From positions 1,838,296-1,902,295 of the forward strand of contig NZ_CP009227.1 of assembly GCF_000775995.1 (NCBI RefSeq): DNA of 64,000 nt. Reading direction: 5' to 3'. This DNA is from Treponema sp. OMZ 838. Its GTDB lineage: Bacteria; Spirochaetota; Spirochaetia; Treponematales; Treponemataceae. A program made the translations under genes and the position numbers. Under the pieces are notes generated by a model, which saw only the letters and a program-made list of their open reading frames with translations, was not told where the DNA came from and searched no databases. Below, piece after piece: positions 45,260 to 54,962 of this stretch; position 1 is the stretch's first letter; the number at the start of each line of letters is the position of its first letter.

Positions 45260-45529
45260 ATGGCACTTACAAAAGAACACACTGCATCGGTTGTTATGAA
45301 ATTCGGTGCAAACGAAAAAGATACGGGCAATACCAAAGTTCAGATTGCGTTGTTGACCGATAGGATCCGACAGCTCACCGAGCACTGCAGAATCAATAAA
45401 AAGGATAAGAGCAGCCAGCGGGGGCTTTTGGTATTGGTAGGACAGCGTCGGCGCTTGCTGAAGTACTACAAGCGTACCAACCTCGAAGGCTACCGTGCCC
45501 TTATTAAAGAGTTAGGCTTGCGCAAGTAA
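45260..45529 (+). CDS. rpsO: 30S ribosomal protein S15
   Basis: This is an 89-residue protein with KVQIALLTDRIRQLTEHCRINKKDKSSQRGLLVLVGQRRRLLKYYKR, the S15 core. It starts three bases after the ribF stop. It binds the central domain of 16S rRNA. Confidence 0.97.
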   Translation: MALTKEHTASVVMKFGANEKDTGNTKVQIALLTDRIRQLTEHCRINKKDKSSQRGLLVLVGQRRRLLKYYKRTNLEGYRALIKELGLRK

Positions 45530-45608
45530 GATACACGCTGCTTAATGTACCGGAAATTGCTAATAGCGAACGTTTTAGTAATTTTCTTTAGATTGTTTTA
45601 AGCGGCAT

Positions 45609-45649
45609 AAAACGGTTACCTATCGGGAACAGGTAGGTAGCCGTTTTTT
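45609..45649 (+). terminator. Hairpin and T-run between rpsO and pnp
   Basis: AAAACGG-TTACCTA pairs with TAGGTAG-CCGTTTT, then T. It can end the rpsO message, and it sits 42 bases ahead of pnp, where leader hairpins are used for RNase III-dependent autocontrol in other bacteria. Confidence 0.6.
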
Positions 45650-45690
45650 ATAAGTAGTTTGAGAAATTGTAATTAATAGAAGGAAAGCTT

Positions 45691-47787
45691 ATGAGACAAA
45701 GAGTAACGTATAAGATCGGAAATGAAGAGTTAATTTTAGAGACAGGTCATCTGGCAAAACAGGCAAACGGCGCTATTTATGCGCAATTCGGCGGAACCGC
45801 AGTGTTGGCGACGGTGTGTGCGTCATCTACGGCAGTTGAGGGACTCGATTATGTACCGGTAACCGTCGATTATAATGAAAAATACTATGCAGCAGGAAAG
45901 ATACCGGGCGGTTTTATCAAGCGTGAAGGCCGTCCTAAGGATAAAGAGATTTTAGTTTCGCGGCTGATCGATCGTCCGATGCGGCCGTTGTTTGAAAAAG
46001 CATTCGGGCGGGAAATTCAAATTGTACCGACTTGTATTTCCTCGGATATGATCAATCCGCCGGATATTTTAGCGGTTATTGCAAGTTCGGCTGCGGTTGT
46101 TATTTCCGACATTCCGTTTAACGGGCCGGTTGCGGGCGCTCGCGTGGCATACCTCGACGGTGAGTTTATAATAAACCCGACCTTCAGCCAGATTGAAAAG
46201 GCTGATATGGAAATCGTTGTTGCGGGTACTGCCGAAGGCATTACGATGGTAGAAGGCGGCGCTCACGAGGTTTCGGAAGAGGTTATGCTCAAGGCCTTGG
46301 AAAAAGCGCATGAATTTATCAAAGCGATCTGTGCGTTGCAAAATGAGCTCCGCGCGGCGTGTGGCAAGGAAAAACTGCCGCTTGCACCGGTTAACGCAAC
46401 GCTTGCAAATAAAGATGCCATTTACGCAAAGGCTTACCCCGAACTTTCTAAAGCCTTATATACAAAGGGCAAGGTAGAGCGCCGCGAAGCCTGCGATGTT
46501 ATCAGAAAGGCGCTCGCCGAAGAATATGCGGAGCAGCTTACCGATGAAACACAGGCGAAGCTCTTTGCCGCTTTATTCGACGATATGGAATACCATATTT
46601 TGCGCGAAAACATACTGGAAAAAGGCTTGCGGGTTGACGGGCGCGGCTTGGAAGATATCCGTCCCATCACCTGCGAGATTGGAGTGCTGCCGCGTCCGCA
46701 CGGTTCTGCGGTGTTTACCCGCGGGGAAACACAGTCGCTTGCCGTTGTTACGCTCGGTACCGTGTTTGACGAACAAGTTTATGATGATATCGAAGGCGAC
46801 CGCCGAGAGAATTTTATCCTGCATTATAACTTCCCGCCCTATTCGGTCGGTGAAGTAGGACGGCTTGGAACCGGACGCCGCGAAATCGGGCACGGGCACC
46901 TTGCGCACCGCTCGCTTATGCCAATGATTCCGTCCAGAGAAGCGTTCCCGTATACCATCCGCGTGGTTTCCGAAATTCTGGAATCCAACGGTTCTTCGTC
47001 AATGGCAACCGTGTGCGGCGGTACGCTTTCACTGCTGCACGCCGGCGTTCCGATGAAAAAGCCGGTAGCCGGTATTGCGATGGGACTTATTACCGACGGA
47101 AGCCGCTTTGCGGTACTCTCCGATATTCTGGGCGAAGAAGACCACCTCGGCGATATGGACTTTAAAGTTGCCGGTACCGCAGAAGGTATTACCGGCTTCC
47201 AGATGGATATTAAAATCGCCGGCGTTTCCGCTGAGATTATGCAAAAAGCGCTCGAGCAGGCAAAAAAAGGCCGGCTCCATATTCTCGGCATTATGAATCA
47301 GACTATTTCCAAACCCTCCGAGCAGGTGTCTAAGTATGCGCCGCGGATTGAAACACTCAAGATTCCGGTTGATAAGATCGGAGCGCTCATCGGGCCGGGC
47401 GGAAAGATTATTAAGGCGCTGTCCGAACAATACCATGTAACAATCAATACCGAAAACGACGGTACGGTTACCATCTACGGGCGGGATTCTTCGTCCGCGC
47501 TCGGCGCCAAAGCTGCGGTTATCGGCATCGTAGAAGATCCTGAGGTGGGCAGAATTTATGAAGGAACCGTTAAGTGCATCAAGGATTTTGGCGCCTTTAT
47601 CGAAATTCTGCCCGGCAAGGAAGGCCTCTGTCATATTTCCAAGCTTTCACGCAGCCGCATCGAAAAAGTGTCCGATGTGCTGCAGGAAGGACAAAAAGTA
47701 CCCGTCAAGCTTTTGGAAATCGATAAGCTCGGCCGCTTAAATCTTTCGTATATCGATGCCTGTGAAGAGCAGGAAAAAAACCGTTAA
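45691..47787 (+). CDS. pnp: Polyribonucleotide nucleotidyltransferase (PNPase)
   Basis: This is a 698-residue protein with two RNase PH-like domains (PGGFIKREGRPKDKEILVSRLIDRPMRPLF in the first; GRREIGHGHLAHRSL and DILGEEDHLGDMDFKVAG in the second). A KH domain (KIGALIGPGGKIIKAL) and an S1 domain (GRIYEGTVKCIKDFGAFIEILPGKEGLCHIS) follow. It degrades RNA 3' to 5' by phosphorolysis. AGAAGGAAAG precedes the start. Confidence 0.97.
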   Translation: MRQRVTYKIGNEELILETGHLAKQANGAIYAQFGGTAVLATVCASSTAVEGLDYVPVTVDYNEKYYAAGKIPGGFIKREGRPKDKEILVSRLIDRPMRPLFEKAFGREIQIVPTCISSDMINPPDILAVIASSAAVVISDIPFNGPVAGARVAYLDGEFIINPTFSQIEKADMEIVVAGTAEGITMVEGGAHEVSEEVMLKALEKAHEFIKAICALQNELRAACGKEKLPLAPVNATLANKDAIYAKAYPELSKALYTKGKVERREACDVIRKALAEEYAEQLTDETQAKLFAALFDDMEYHILRENILEKGLRVDGRGLEDIRPITCEIGVLPRPHGSAVFTRGETQSLAVVTLGTVFDEQVYDDIEGDRRENFILHYNFPPYSVGEVGRLGTGRREIGHGHLAHRSLMPMIPSREAFPYTIRVVSEILESNGSSSMATVCGGTLSLLHAGVPMKKPVAGIAMGLITDGSRFAVLSDILGEEDHLGDMDFKVAGTAEGITGFQMDIKIAGVSAEIMQKALEQAKKGRLHILGIMNQTISKPSEQVSKYAPRIETLKIPVDKIGALIGPGGKIIKALSEQYHVTINTENDGTVTIYGRDSSSALGAKAAVIGIVEDPEVGRIYEGTVKCIKDFGAFIEILPGKEGLCHISKLSRSRIEKVSDVLQEGQKVPVKLLEIDKLGRLNLSYIDACEEQEKNR

Positions 47788-47810
47788 GCCGCTCATTGAG
47801 GAAAAAAACG

Positions 47811-48266
47811 GTGAGTATTGCTGATGGGGCAGTAAAGGTTTTTTCCGTACTCAAGGAAGGAGCCTTGCTGCCTGAATATCAAACACCCGGTTCCGCAGGA
47901 GCGGACTTATATGCATACCTGGCGGAACCGATAACGCTGAATCCGATGGAGCGTAAGCTCATCCCAACGGGGCTTTTTGTTGAATTGCCTGTGGGGTATG
48001 AGCTGCAAGTACGCCCTCGGTCGGGGCTTGCGCTAAAATACGGTATTACGGTGCTCAATACTCCCGGTACGGTTGATTCCGATTACCGCGGAGAGCTGTG
48101 TGTGCTGTTGGTAAACTTCGGCAGCGAACCTTTTACCGTACAAAATGGCGATAGGATTGCACAAGCCGTGGTTGCTCAGGCGGTTCAGGTGAGCTTTGTA
48201 CAAACTGATGCACTTTCAAAAACAGGACGGGGCACCGGCGGCTACGGCTCCACCGGAATCGCGTAA
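47811..48266 (+). CDS. dut: dUTP pyrophosphatase
   Basis: Translation probably starts at GTG 47811, nine bases after GAGG; TTG 47796 would need to be its own ribosome site. The 151-residue product has all five dUTPase motifs: PGSAGADLYA, PRSGLA, NTPGTVDSDYRGE, NGDRIAQAVV, and the C-terminal GRGTGGYGSTG. It hydrolyses dUTP to dUMP to keep uracil out of DNA. It follows pnp by 23 bases. Confidence 0.93.
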   Translation: MSIADGAVKVFSVLKEGALLPEYQTPGSAGADLYAYLAEPITLNPMERKLIPTGLFVELPVGYELQVRPRSGLALKYGITVLNTPGTVDSDYRGELCVLLVNFGSEPFTVQNGDRIAQAVVAQAVQVSFVQTDALSKTGRGTGGYGSTGIA

Positions 48267-48361
48267 CTGAACGCAATGGAGCCGTTATAAAAAGAAAAAT
48301 ACCCCTGCTACTGTATTTGGAGTTATCGGCATTTTTGCGTTTCGGAGATTAAAAGAAGAAG

Positions 48362-49480
48362 ATGATGGGCATAAGACAAAGGCTGCTTTTTTTATATATT
48401 ATAAAAGAAATGCTGCTGTACTTTTTTGTCTGTTTTTTGTTTTTGTTCTTTATCTTTTTTGTTAATAATATTCTGCTGCTGGCAGAAGATGTCTTATCAA
48501 AACAGGCTCCCTTTAAGGATGTCGCATTGTTGATGCTGTATTCGCTGCCTGCAGTTATCGCAAATGCTGCTCCCTTTGCCGCCTTAATCGGTATATTAAT
48601 GGGGATTGGCCGGTTTGTCAGCGATTTGGAATTCCTTTCTATGAATGCGCTTGGCGTTTCGCCTCGTTTTCTGATGCTGCCGGTACTGCTGGTCGGTTTA
48701 GTTGTTTCGATAGTTTCCTTTTTTACCAACGATGTATTGCTGCCTGCCAGTGCCGTCAATTTTAGACGAGTCTATTGGGATATTGCAACCTCAACTCCTG
48801 CACTGGAACTTTCCTCTTATTCCATAAAGCGCAATCGTAATGCGGTTGTTGTAACGGGATTAATACAGGATGGAAAAATCCATAATCTTTTGATTGTCGA
48901 TAAAAATGCTGATAAAGCATTCCGTATACTCGGTACGCAGACTGCGGAAATTGAAAAATCCGATGATCCTTCAATCGTGATGTCGCTTAAAATGGCTCTG
49001 CCACATCTTCTTATTTTAGATCCTTCCGATAAACAAAAATATGATGCAGTAAACGGCGACGCAGTAACCTACAACGTGCTTGCAAAGAGCATTAAGTCCT
49101 CTTATTTTAATACAATCGGTCCGTCCGAAATGTCCTCATTTGACCTCTATAAGGATATAAAGGAAAAACAAATACAAAACGAAGACAACCGGATACTCAA
49201 TTTGTATTGGATGGAATTTCATAAGAAGTTTTCCATTCCTTTCGGTGCCTTCTTTTTTGTGCTGCTTGCCTTTGCCATCAGCAGCGCCGGTAAGGTACAT
49301 AATCAGGGTGTAGGTTTTGTGTTGGGGCTTTTAATTGCCGTCGCTTATTGGGCGCTGTTTATGGGTGGGCAGACGCTCTGCTTACGGCTTGATTGGAATG
49401 GGACTATCGCTATGTGGGTACCCAATATTATGGTATTTGCCGCCTCTATTGCACTGTTGGGGAAAAAATTATTCAAATGA
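48362..49480 (+). CDS. LptF/LptG family permease (YjgP/YjgQ), first of pair
   Basis: This is a 372-residue membrane protein. Helices at the N-terminus (YIIKEMLLYFFVCFLFLFFIFFV and following) surround FMLMGIGRFVSDLEF-type segments, a periplasmic beta-jellyroll region sits in the middle (about 115-270), and three helices end the protein. This is the LptF/LptG layout of the lipopolysaccharide export complex. Treponemes lack classical LPS, so the cargo may be another glycolipid or lipoprotein. It overlaps the second gene by four bases. Confidence 0.87.
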   Translation: MMGIRQRLLFLYIIKEMLLYFFVCFLFLFFIFFVNNILLLAEDVLSKQAPFKDVALLMLYSLPAVIANAAPFAALIGILMGIGRFVSDLEFLSMNALGVSPRFLMLPVLLVGLVVSIVSFFTNDVLLPASAVNFRRVYWDIATSTPALELSSYSIKRNRNAVVVTGLIQDGKIHNLLIVDKNADKAFRILGTQTAEIEKSDDPSIVMSLKMALPHLLILDPSDKQKYDAVNGDAVTYNVLAKSIKSSYFNTIGPSEMSSFDLYKDIKEKQIQNEDNRILNLYWMEFHKKFSIPFGAFFFVLLAFAISSAGKVHNQGVGFVLGLLIAVAYWALFMGGQTLCLRLDWNGTIAMWVPNIMVFAASIALLGKKLFK

Positions 49481-50547
49481 AAATTCTTCAACGATATTTG
49501 CTGCAACTTTTTTTCCCCGTCTTTGTGCTAACACTGTTATTTTTTATTTTGCTGTTGCAGCTCGGCGATCTCTTTCTTAATCTGGCGCAGTATTTACAAA
49601 ATCAAGTACACTTTGTTACGCTGCTTCGGGTAATGTATTTGTATTTGCCAAAATGTATATCATTTGCAATGCCGCTTTCGGTATTGTTTGCAAGTTCGTA
49701 TACAATGGGAAATATGTATGCAAAAAATGAGCTGACATCGATTTTTGCCTCCGGTATGCCGCTCGCCGTATTGGTAGCTCCACTTGTACTGTGCGGATTT
49801 TTGTTATCGCTTGGGATGTTTTATTTTGAAGACCATATCTTAATTCATTTTCAGCGGCAAAAAATTGCGCTGGTAAATTCCATCTTGGAACCTCAACAGA
49901 ATTTGAACAGCAGTGATGTGGTTATTTTATCCGAGTCGGGAAAGATTGTATATTTTGCCGATTACTACGATGATAATCAAAAAGAATTGAGCAATGTACT
50001 GATTGTCATGCGTACCGAATCGGGAGATATTTCTTCCGTTGTAAAAGGAAGTTCGGCTCATTGGCAAACCGATCACTGGGAAGTGTCTGATAAATCTATT
50101 TACACCTTTGCTGCCGACAATGATGTCCTCTATCAAGATACCATCGATGAAACTCTTTTTTCCGAACCTCCCGAAACCTTCCAGCGGAATATTACCTCTA
50201 TTGATGAAATGACTGTTGCACAAGCAAAAGTTTTTATCGATAACCTAAAAAAGATGGGGTTGCCCTATCATGAATATCTTTCTCAATATTATCGCCGCTT
50301 TTCATTTCCGTTTACGACATTCATTGTTTTATTTTTTTCGGTTTCCATCGGCGGCCGGTTTAAAAAAAATATCCTGCTGATGAGTTTACTCTTCAGTTTA
50401 GCCCTTGCAGTTCTCTATTATGTTACCGAGATGATGACCATGGTTTCTGCAAAATGGGAATATATTTCTCCGCTTGCCGGTGCATTTCTCCCTCTTTTAA
50501 TTTTCACGCTCTTGAGCGTCGCAATGCTTAAAATAGCGCGTACGTAA
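49477..50547 (+). CDS. LptF/LptG family permease, second of pair
   Basis: The start at ATG 49477 overlaps the previous stop (ATGA) and gives 356 residues; the longer frame reads back into the first gene. It has N-terminal helices (LLQLFFPVFVLTLLFFILLL), SFAMPLSVLFASSYTMGNMYAKNELTSIFASG, a central soluble region and C-terminal helices. Together with its partner it would form the two-permease core of an Lpt-type exporter. Confidence 0.87.
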   Translation: MKILQRYLLQLFFPVFVLTLLFFILLLQLGDLFLNLAQYLQNQVHFVTLLRVMYLYLPKCISFAMPLSVLFASSYTMGNMYAKNELTSIFASGMPLAVLVAPLVLCGFLLSLGMFYFEDHILIHFQRQKIALVNSILEPQQNLNSSDVVILSESGKIVYFADYYDDNQKELSNVLIVMRTESGDISSVVKGSSAHWQTDHWEVSDKSIYTFAADNDVLYQDTIDETLFSEPPETFQRNITSIDEMTVAQAKVFIDNLKKMGLPYHEYLSQYYRRFSFPFTTFIVLFFSVSIGGRFKKNILLMSLLFSLALAVLYYVTEMMTMVSAKWEYISPLAGAFLPLLIFTLLSVAMLKIART

Positions 50548-50581
50548 AAATCATACCTGCTAAACTTCCGTTCCAGAACTA

Positions 50582-50645
50582 ACCCCTAGAATTACGGCGG
50601 GTTCTTAGGGTAGAACCCTAAGCCGTTATTTTTCTTTTTAGGGGT
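50582..50645 (+). terminator. Terminator-like compound hairpin after the LptG-type gene
   Basis: CTTAGGG-TAGAA-CCCTAAG with outer GGC/GCC pairing is followed by TTATTTTT. A further outer pair, ACCCCTA (50582-50588) with TAGGGGT (50639-50645), encloses it. GGGTTCT/AGAACCC offers an alternative inner pairing. Confidence 0.6.
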
Positions 50646-50689
50646 CGTAGGGGGCATTTTTCTTTTTATCGGAAAAACTATTTCTAATG

Positions 50690-50812
50690 CTTTTGAAAAT
50701 AGACGATGCAGATACGAGGCGCGAGCACAAATTAACCGCAGGCGTATCTTTGATACGTTGAGGATTAATTTGTGCGCAGCAACGAAGTAGATGCGCCGTA
50801 TATTTTCAAAAG
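50690..50812. repeat. Dispersed palindromic element, copy C (123 bp)
   Basis: It has the same length as, and near identity to, copy B (11061-11183): CTTTTGAAAATAGACGATG at the left and ATGCGCCGTATATTTTCAAAAG-type right end, with the same central stem and CGTATC-TTT-GATACG hairpin. It ends one base before the chemoreceptor stop codon, so the hairpin will lie at the 3' end of that mRNA. Confidence 0.85.
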
Positions 50813-50813
50813 T

Positions 50814-52934
50814 CTAGGTTTTGAATTTAGAAACTTCTACAACTAAATTCTCAATACTCTGCTTATTCTGCTGCGTAATACCGTTAACTTCCTGTACTGC
50901 GTTATTGATTTGTACGGCGCCGGAAGCCATTTCATTCATACTGTCGGTAATAACACGGGTGAGGTTATCCAGTTTTCGCATTTCTTCCGCAACACCTTCA
51001 CTGCCCTTCAACATTTCAGCGGAACCTGCTTGTACCTCCAATGTTACCATATTGATGTTTTTGATCGCGGTAAGCACTTCTCTACTGCCGTGTTCTTGTT
51101 CGCGCATTGCCTCGGTAAGGCTGTTACTCATCTCTTTAACCTGTTCGGCAAGGGTAAAGATTGTATTGAATTTTCCTTCGACGATTCTGGAAGAATTTGC
51201 AAGCGTTTCAATTTCACCCGATAGCGTTTTAAGCGTCGTTGTTATCGTTTTTCCTTGAGCGGCCGAATCTTCGGCAAGTTTTCGGATTTCATCTGCGACG
51301 ACGGCAAAGCCCTTGCCTGCTTCTCCTGCGTGTGCGGCTTCTATTGCAGCATTCATTGCCAGCAGGTTCGTTTGCGATGCAATATGTTGAATAACGCTTG
51401 AGGCTTCTATCAGAGACCCCGACTCTTCGGCAATCTTTTTGGTAACCGCATTGGAGGTTACCAATGTATCTTTTCCGTCTCCCGTAGCACCGGTCAGGCT
51501 TCTAATCGCCTCATCGGTTTTACCGAGCGTTTGGCCAATGGATGTGATGTTGGCAACCATTTGTTCTATTGATGAAGAAGATTGGGCAACGCTTGCAGCT
51601 TGCATTTCGATACTACCGTTAAGTTGCCGAATAGTGCGTACAATCTCTTCGATAGTAGCCGCTGTTTCGGTAACGCTTGCCGCTTGGGTAAGCGCTTGTT
51701 GCTTAACGCTTTCGATATTTGCATTTATTTGGTGTATAGCGCTGGCAGTTTCGGTCATATTGCTTGCAAGTTCTTCGCCGACACCCTGCATAACGTCCGA
51801 ACTGGCTCCGACTGCTTTAACCGATGTGCCGATTTTCTCTAGTGTCTGATTAAAGTAATTGGAAAGATCTGTTATCTCATCTTTGCCTACAACCGGTAAG
51901 CGTACCGTTAAATCACCTTCTCCTTGTGCAATATCTTTTAACGCCTCAACCGCGGCCTTTATTGGTTTTACTATTTTATACGCAGTGATATAGACAGCCA
52001 TAATTGCAACCAGCAAGATGACGACTGTAATGACAGAGAGCGATTTTTGCATAACCGCTATACTGCCTAGAAATTCATGTATGGGGGCGGAAAGAATAAC
52101 TCGCCATCCGGTACTTGCAATTATTCCGAAGGCTGCTATTTGCTCTTCGCCTTGCCAATGAAAGTATCCTGTATCGGGCGCTGTAGATTGCAATGCTCTT
52201 TTTTCAAATGCTGCTATTTCGACAAAGGCGGTATCTCTTTTTGCTTCTTCCATGCTGTTTTCTTGGGATTTTACCACCTCAATATCAGGGTCTCCGATGG
52301 TATTGCCTGAGAGCCCTATAACATAGCAGTCCCCCGTTTCCCCAATTACAATATCGGATATCATTTGGGAAAGACCGGACGCGTCTACCCGTGCATATAA
52401 GACACCGATGATGTCCTTTTCGTCGTTATAAATCGGAACCGAGAAAAATGTGAAAAGTTCATTAGTTGCACGTGAAATCATCGGCTCCGTTACAAATGAT
52501 TTTCCGTTGAGCGCGGATTGATAATATTCCCGATCAGCAACATTGGATTGTCTCCCATCGGTAAGCCATGCATTTCCTTCTCGATCGCAAATTCCGAATG
52601 CATTTATTTTTGAATTACTGAATGCGAGTTCATGTGCAAGAATAGCAATTTTTTGTTCATACGGGATGTCTTTTCTCAGAGTTTCTTGGCGTGCGATAGC
52701 GGTAAGGCTGGCAAAAAAAGTATTGATGCGTTCATCTATCAGCGATGCGGTGCCTTTCGCTTTTTCGGTTAGTTGAAGATGCACTTTTTTTATCATTGCA
52801 TTTTTTGAAATCGTTATCGCCGTAATTCCTAAAACGGCAATTGCAAGCAGCATGAGTAACCCGAATACACAGATAAGCTTACGTTGAATTGAAAAATATT
52901 TTCGGGGGCTGCGAATACTGATTGTGTCCTTCAT
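50814..52934 (-). CDS. Methyl-accepting chemotaxis protein
   Basis: Start ATG 52934 gives 706 residues (GTG 52952 is possible). A membrane helix (about 15-45) is followed by a periplasmic dCache-type sensor (about 50-290; [36 protein letters not shown] and [13 protein letters not shown]). After a second helix comes HAMP ([13 protein letters not shown]...EGDLTVRL), then the coiled-coil signalling domain with hairpin tip [38 protein letters not shown]. It relays ligand binding to CheA/CheW. It has its own promoter at 53020-53048. Confidence 0.95.
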   Translation of the reverse strand: MKDTISIRSPRKYFSIQRKLICVFGLLMLLAIAVLGITAITISKNAMIKKVHLQLTEKAKGTASLIDERINTFFASLTAIARQETLRKDIPYEQKIAILAHELAFSNSKINAFGICDREGNAWLTDGRQSNVADREYYQSALNGKSFVTEPMISRATNELFTFFSVPIYNDEKDIIGVLYARVDASGLSQMISDIVIGETGDCYVIGLSGNTIGDPDIEVVKSQENSMEEAKRDTAFVEIAAFEKRALQSTAPDTGYFHWQGEEQIAAFGIIASTGWRVILSAPIHEFLGSIAVMQKSLSVITVVILLVAIMAVYITAYKIVKPIKAAVEALKDIAQGEGDLTVRLPVVGKDEITDLSNYFNQTLEKIGTSVKAVGASSDVMQGVGEELASNMTETASAIHQINANIESVKQQALTQAASVTETAATIEEIVRTIRQLNGSIEMQAASVAQSSSSIEQMVANITSIGQTLGKTDEAIRSLTGATGDGKDTLVTSNAVTKKIAEESGSLIEASSVIQHIASQTNLLAMNAAIEAAHAGEAGKGFAVVADEIRKLAEDSAAQGKTITTTLKTLSGEIETLANSSRIVEGKFNTIFTLAEQVKEMSNSLTEAMREQEHGSREVLTAIKNINMVTLEVQAGSAEMLKGSEGVAEEMRKLDNLTRVITDSMNEMASGAVQINNAVQEVNGITQQNKQSIENLVVEVSKFKT

Positions 52935-53019
52935 GTTTTGTCGGTCTCCCACCTATAAAATGTCAAAGTATCGGTTTCTTCGAATAAATATCGTCTGTAT
53001 CGATACTTAACAAGATGCG

Positions 53020-53048
53020 ATTATATTCATAAACATATTTTTGTGCAA
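53020..53048 (-). promoter_or_regulatory. Chemoreceptor promoter
   Basis: On the minus strand, TTGCAC (53048-53043), a 17-base spacer and a perfect TATAAT (53025-53020). This gives a leader of about 75 bases before ATG 52934. Confidence 0.55.
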
Positions 53049-53123
53049 GACCATAGCGTATTTTGTATTTTAATTGTACAGATTGCGGGATAGTATAAAG
53101 AGGGGCCTAAATGTATGGGGCGG

Positions 53124-53849
53124 TTAAGCTTCTTTTTTCTTTATTGCGACCTGATCGATTCGCTGTCCATGCATACCGAGTACCGTGCAGATATAAGAAC
53201 CGGTATCGATGCTGTCGCCGGGGCGGGGAATGGCATCAAGATGGGCAAGCAGGTAGCCGGCAAGGGTGTAGTATTCTTCGGTTGGATGGCGTTCAATATC
53301 ATTTAAAAGCCCGATCGCCTGTATTTCGTCAAGGCTCATCTGTGCACTGACAATAATACTTCCGTCCGCTTGCCGAGCGGGTTGCTGGCCTGTACGGCTT
53401 GCAGACTGAATGCTTCTATTAAACAAGCTTTCCAATAGACCGTCTTTAGTGATAAATCCTTCGATGCCGCCATATTCGTCAATAACGCAGGCGCTATGTG
53501 TGTTATGCTCGTTCAGTAATTCAAGGGTATGTCTGATGGTTTGTGATTCGGGAATGAACAGCGGTTTTGTTAAAACTTTTTGCAGATTCGGCGGCGGCGT
53601 TTCGAACCTGCTTTGCAAATAATCCCGTGCGCTGACAATACCGATAACTGCATCGATTTTACTTGCACATACCGGAAAATAGTCAAAATTTTTGTGCGTC
53701 TTTATCAGTGTAAGAATATCCTGACTCTTATCCGTAATATCAATCCATACAATATCGGAGCGGTAGGTCATGCAGCTGCCGATTTTTCGCGTATATGCAG
53801 ACGGTTCCTTTTCTTTCGCCTGATATTGCGGCGGTAATGGGAGGTTCAT
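53124..53849 (-). CDS. TlyC/CorC-like protein: CBS pair and CorC_HlyC domain, no membrane part
   Basis: This is a 241-residue soluble protein. A CBS pair (about 25-145, with VIGIVSARDYLQSRF and ACVIDEYGGIEGFITKDGLLE) is followed by the CorC_HlyC FAD-like fold (about 155-235, ending GSYICTVLGMHGQRIDQVAI). The DUF21/CNNM membrane domain of CorC transporters is absent. Brachyspira TlyC, named a haemolysin, has this short form. A role in ion handling is more likely than direct haemolysis. No clear ribosome binding site is seen. Confidence 0.85.
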   Translation of the reverse strand: MNLPLPPQYQAKEKEPSAYTRKIGSCMTYRSDIVWIDITDKSQDILTLIKTHKNFDYFPVCASKIDAVIGIVSARDYLQSRFETPPPNLQKVLTKPLFIPESQTIRHTLELLNEHNTHSACVIDEYGGIEGFITKDGLLESLFNRSIQSASRTGQQPARQADGSIIVSAQMSLDEIQAIGLLNDIERHPTEEYYTLAGYLLAHLDAIPRPGDSIDTGSYICTVLGMHGQRIDQVAIKKKEA

Positions 53850-53900
53850 GCGGTATGTGCAGCGTAAAAAATGCAGAGCATAAGGTTCGAATCTTATCGA

Positions 53901-54377
53901 TTATAAACTGAGATCGACGAGAGCCGCAGTGCGCGCCGTACCGGCATAGATACTTTCTTTGTGTGCATAAGGCCGCTTCAGCGATGCAACTTGCTGCCGT
54001 AAACCGGTAATATGTGTTTGCAGAAGCTCACGATTCTTTTTATTTTGAGCCAAAACCCTTTTTTGTAAGTCATCCAAATCCGTTTTAAGATGAGGAATAT
54101 CCGAATGATCCGTATTCTTGCAGATATTGGTATACATATATTCCAGCGGATCGATTACTTTTTGAATAGTAAATATTTCGGCAATAATGGACTCTTCCAA
54201 TTCCGTGTGCTGTAGGACAGCATCGGTGTTTTCGTCGGAAATACTTTTTTCTTGCTTTTCCAATACTGTCAAGTATTCGCGGAATTTAAGCCGCTGCTGC
54301 TCTAACAGCGACCTGAACCGCTTGAGGACTGCAACCCGTTCGGCAATTTCGGAATCATTAAGCGTAGCTGTATGCAT
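53901..54377 (-). CDS. flgN: FlgN-type flagellar chaperone
   Basis: This is a 158-residue, almost entirely helical protein with a long coiled coil (ERVAVLKRFRSLLEQQRLKFREYLTVLEKQEKSISDENTDAVLQHTELEESIIAEI). A second one follows (DLDDLQKRVLAQNKKNRELLQTHITGLRQQVASL). This matches the FlgN family, which delivers the hook-filament junction proteins FlgK and FlgL to the export gate. It starts four bases after fliS, which supports the call. Confidence 0.8.
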   Translation of the reverse strand: MHTATLNDSEIAERVAVLKRFRSLLEQQRLKFREYLTVLEKQEKSISDENTDAVLQHTELEESIIAEIFTIQKVIDPLEYMYTNICKNTDHSDIPHLKTDLDDLQKRVLAQNKKNRELLQTHITGLRQQVASLKRPYAHKESIYAGTARTAALVDLSL

Positions 54378-54381
54378 GGCC

Positions 54382-54828
54382 TTATCCTGCTATGTTTACA
54401 CCGGAAGCAACCGGTTTTATTTCTGTTGCAGCGGCGGCAGTTGAATTGACAACATGATGCCATGCTTCGCGAAGTTCTTCCATCATGCCGCGTACCGTAA
54501 TAAGCGGCTGCGGATCCTTTTGCATATTGGCTTGAAAAAGCTGTTGGTTAAAGAAGGAGTAAAGCGATAAGAGATTTTCGGCAATTTCTCCTCCCTCATC
54601 CATATTTAAGGATGCCATCAGCTCGGTAATAACATCCTGCGCTTTTAAAATGTACTGGTGAATGCGTTCAATATTTTCCGCTTCAATTTTTCCATCAGGC
54701 ATGCCTTCAATGGCAAGGGTAATATTTTTAATACCCTCATCATACAGCATAATGATCAGAGATCCCGGACTTGCCGTTTTTACACGTGTCTCTTTATATG
54801 CCGTTAAGGCTTGACTGTTATAACTCAT
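54382..54828 (-). CDS. fliS: Flagellar secretion chaperone FliS
   Basis: This is a 148-residue protein starting MSYNSQALTAYKETRVKTASPGSLIIMLYDEGIKNI, the FliS signature, followed by the helical bundle. It binds the flagellin C-terminus and prevents early polymerisation. The gene is preceded by a sigma-28-like promoter (54865-54891). Confidence 0.94.
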   Translation of the reverse strand: MSYNSQALTAYKETRVKTASPGSLIIMLYDEGIKNITLAIEGMPDGKIEAENIERIHQYILKAQDVITELMASLNMDEGGEIAENLLSLYSFFNQQLFQANMQKDPQPLITVRGMMEELREAWHHVVNSTAAAATEIKPVASGVNIAG

Positions 54829-54864
54829 TTTTAATCCCCCATGCGATCGCGTGTTCCTTCTATC

Positions 54865-54891
54865 TTATCGGCAAAAGAAACGGTCTGTTGA
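54865..54891 (-). promoter_or_regulatory. Sigma-28 (FliA) promoter of fliS-flgN
   Basis: On the minus strand, TCAA (54891-54888), exactly 15 bases, then GCCGATAA (54872-54865), a perfect match to the flagellar sigma-28 -10. The -35 has one mismatch to TAAA. It lies about 37 bases before the fliS start. Confidence 0.75.
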
Positions 54892-54962
54892 GTCCCTCCG
54901 TGAAAAATCTTTCGCATTCCTTTATGGGAAGCCCCAAATATCGCAGCTTTTAGAAACGCCCC

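Noticed and set aside
52950..52990. Sigma-28 promoter for the first chemoreceptor (ACCGATAC on the minus strand)
   Set aside because: The -10 has two mismatches and no TAAA lies at 15-base spacing, while a good TTGCAC-N17-TATAAT exists upstream.
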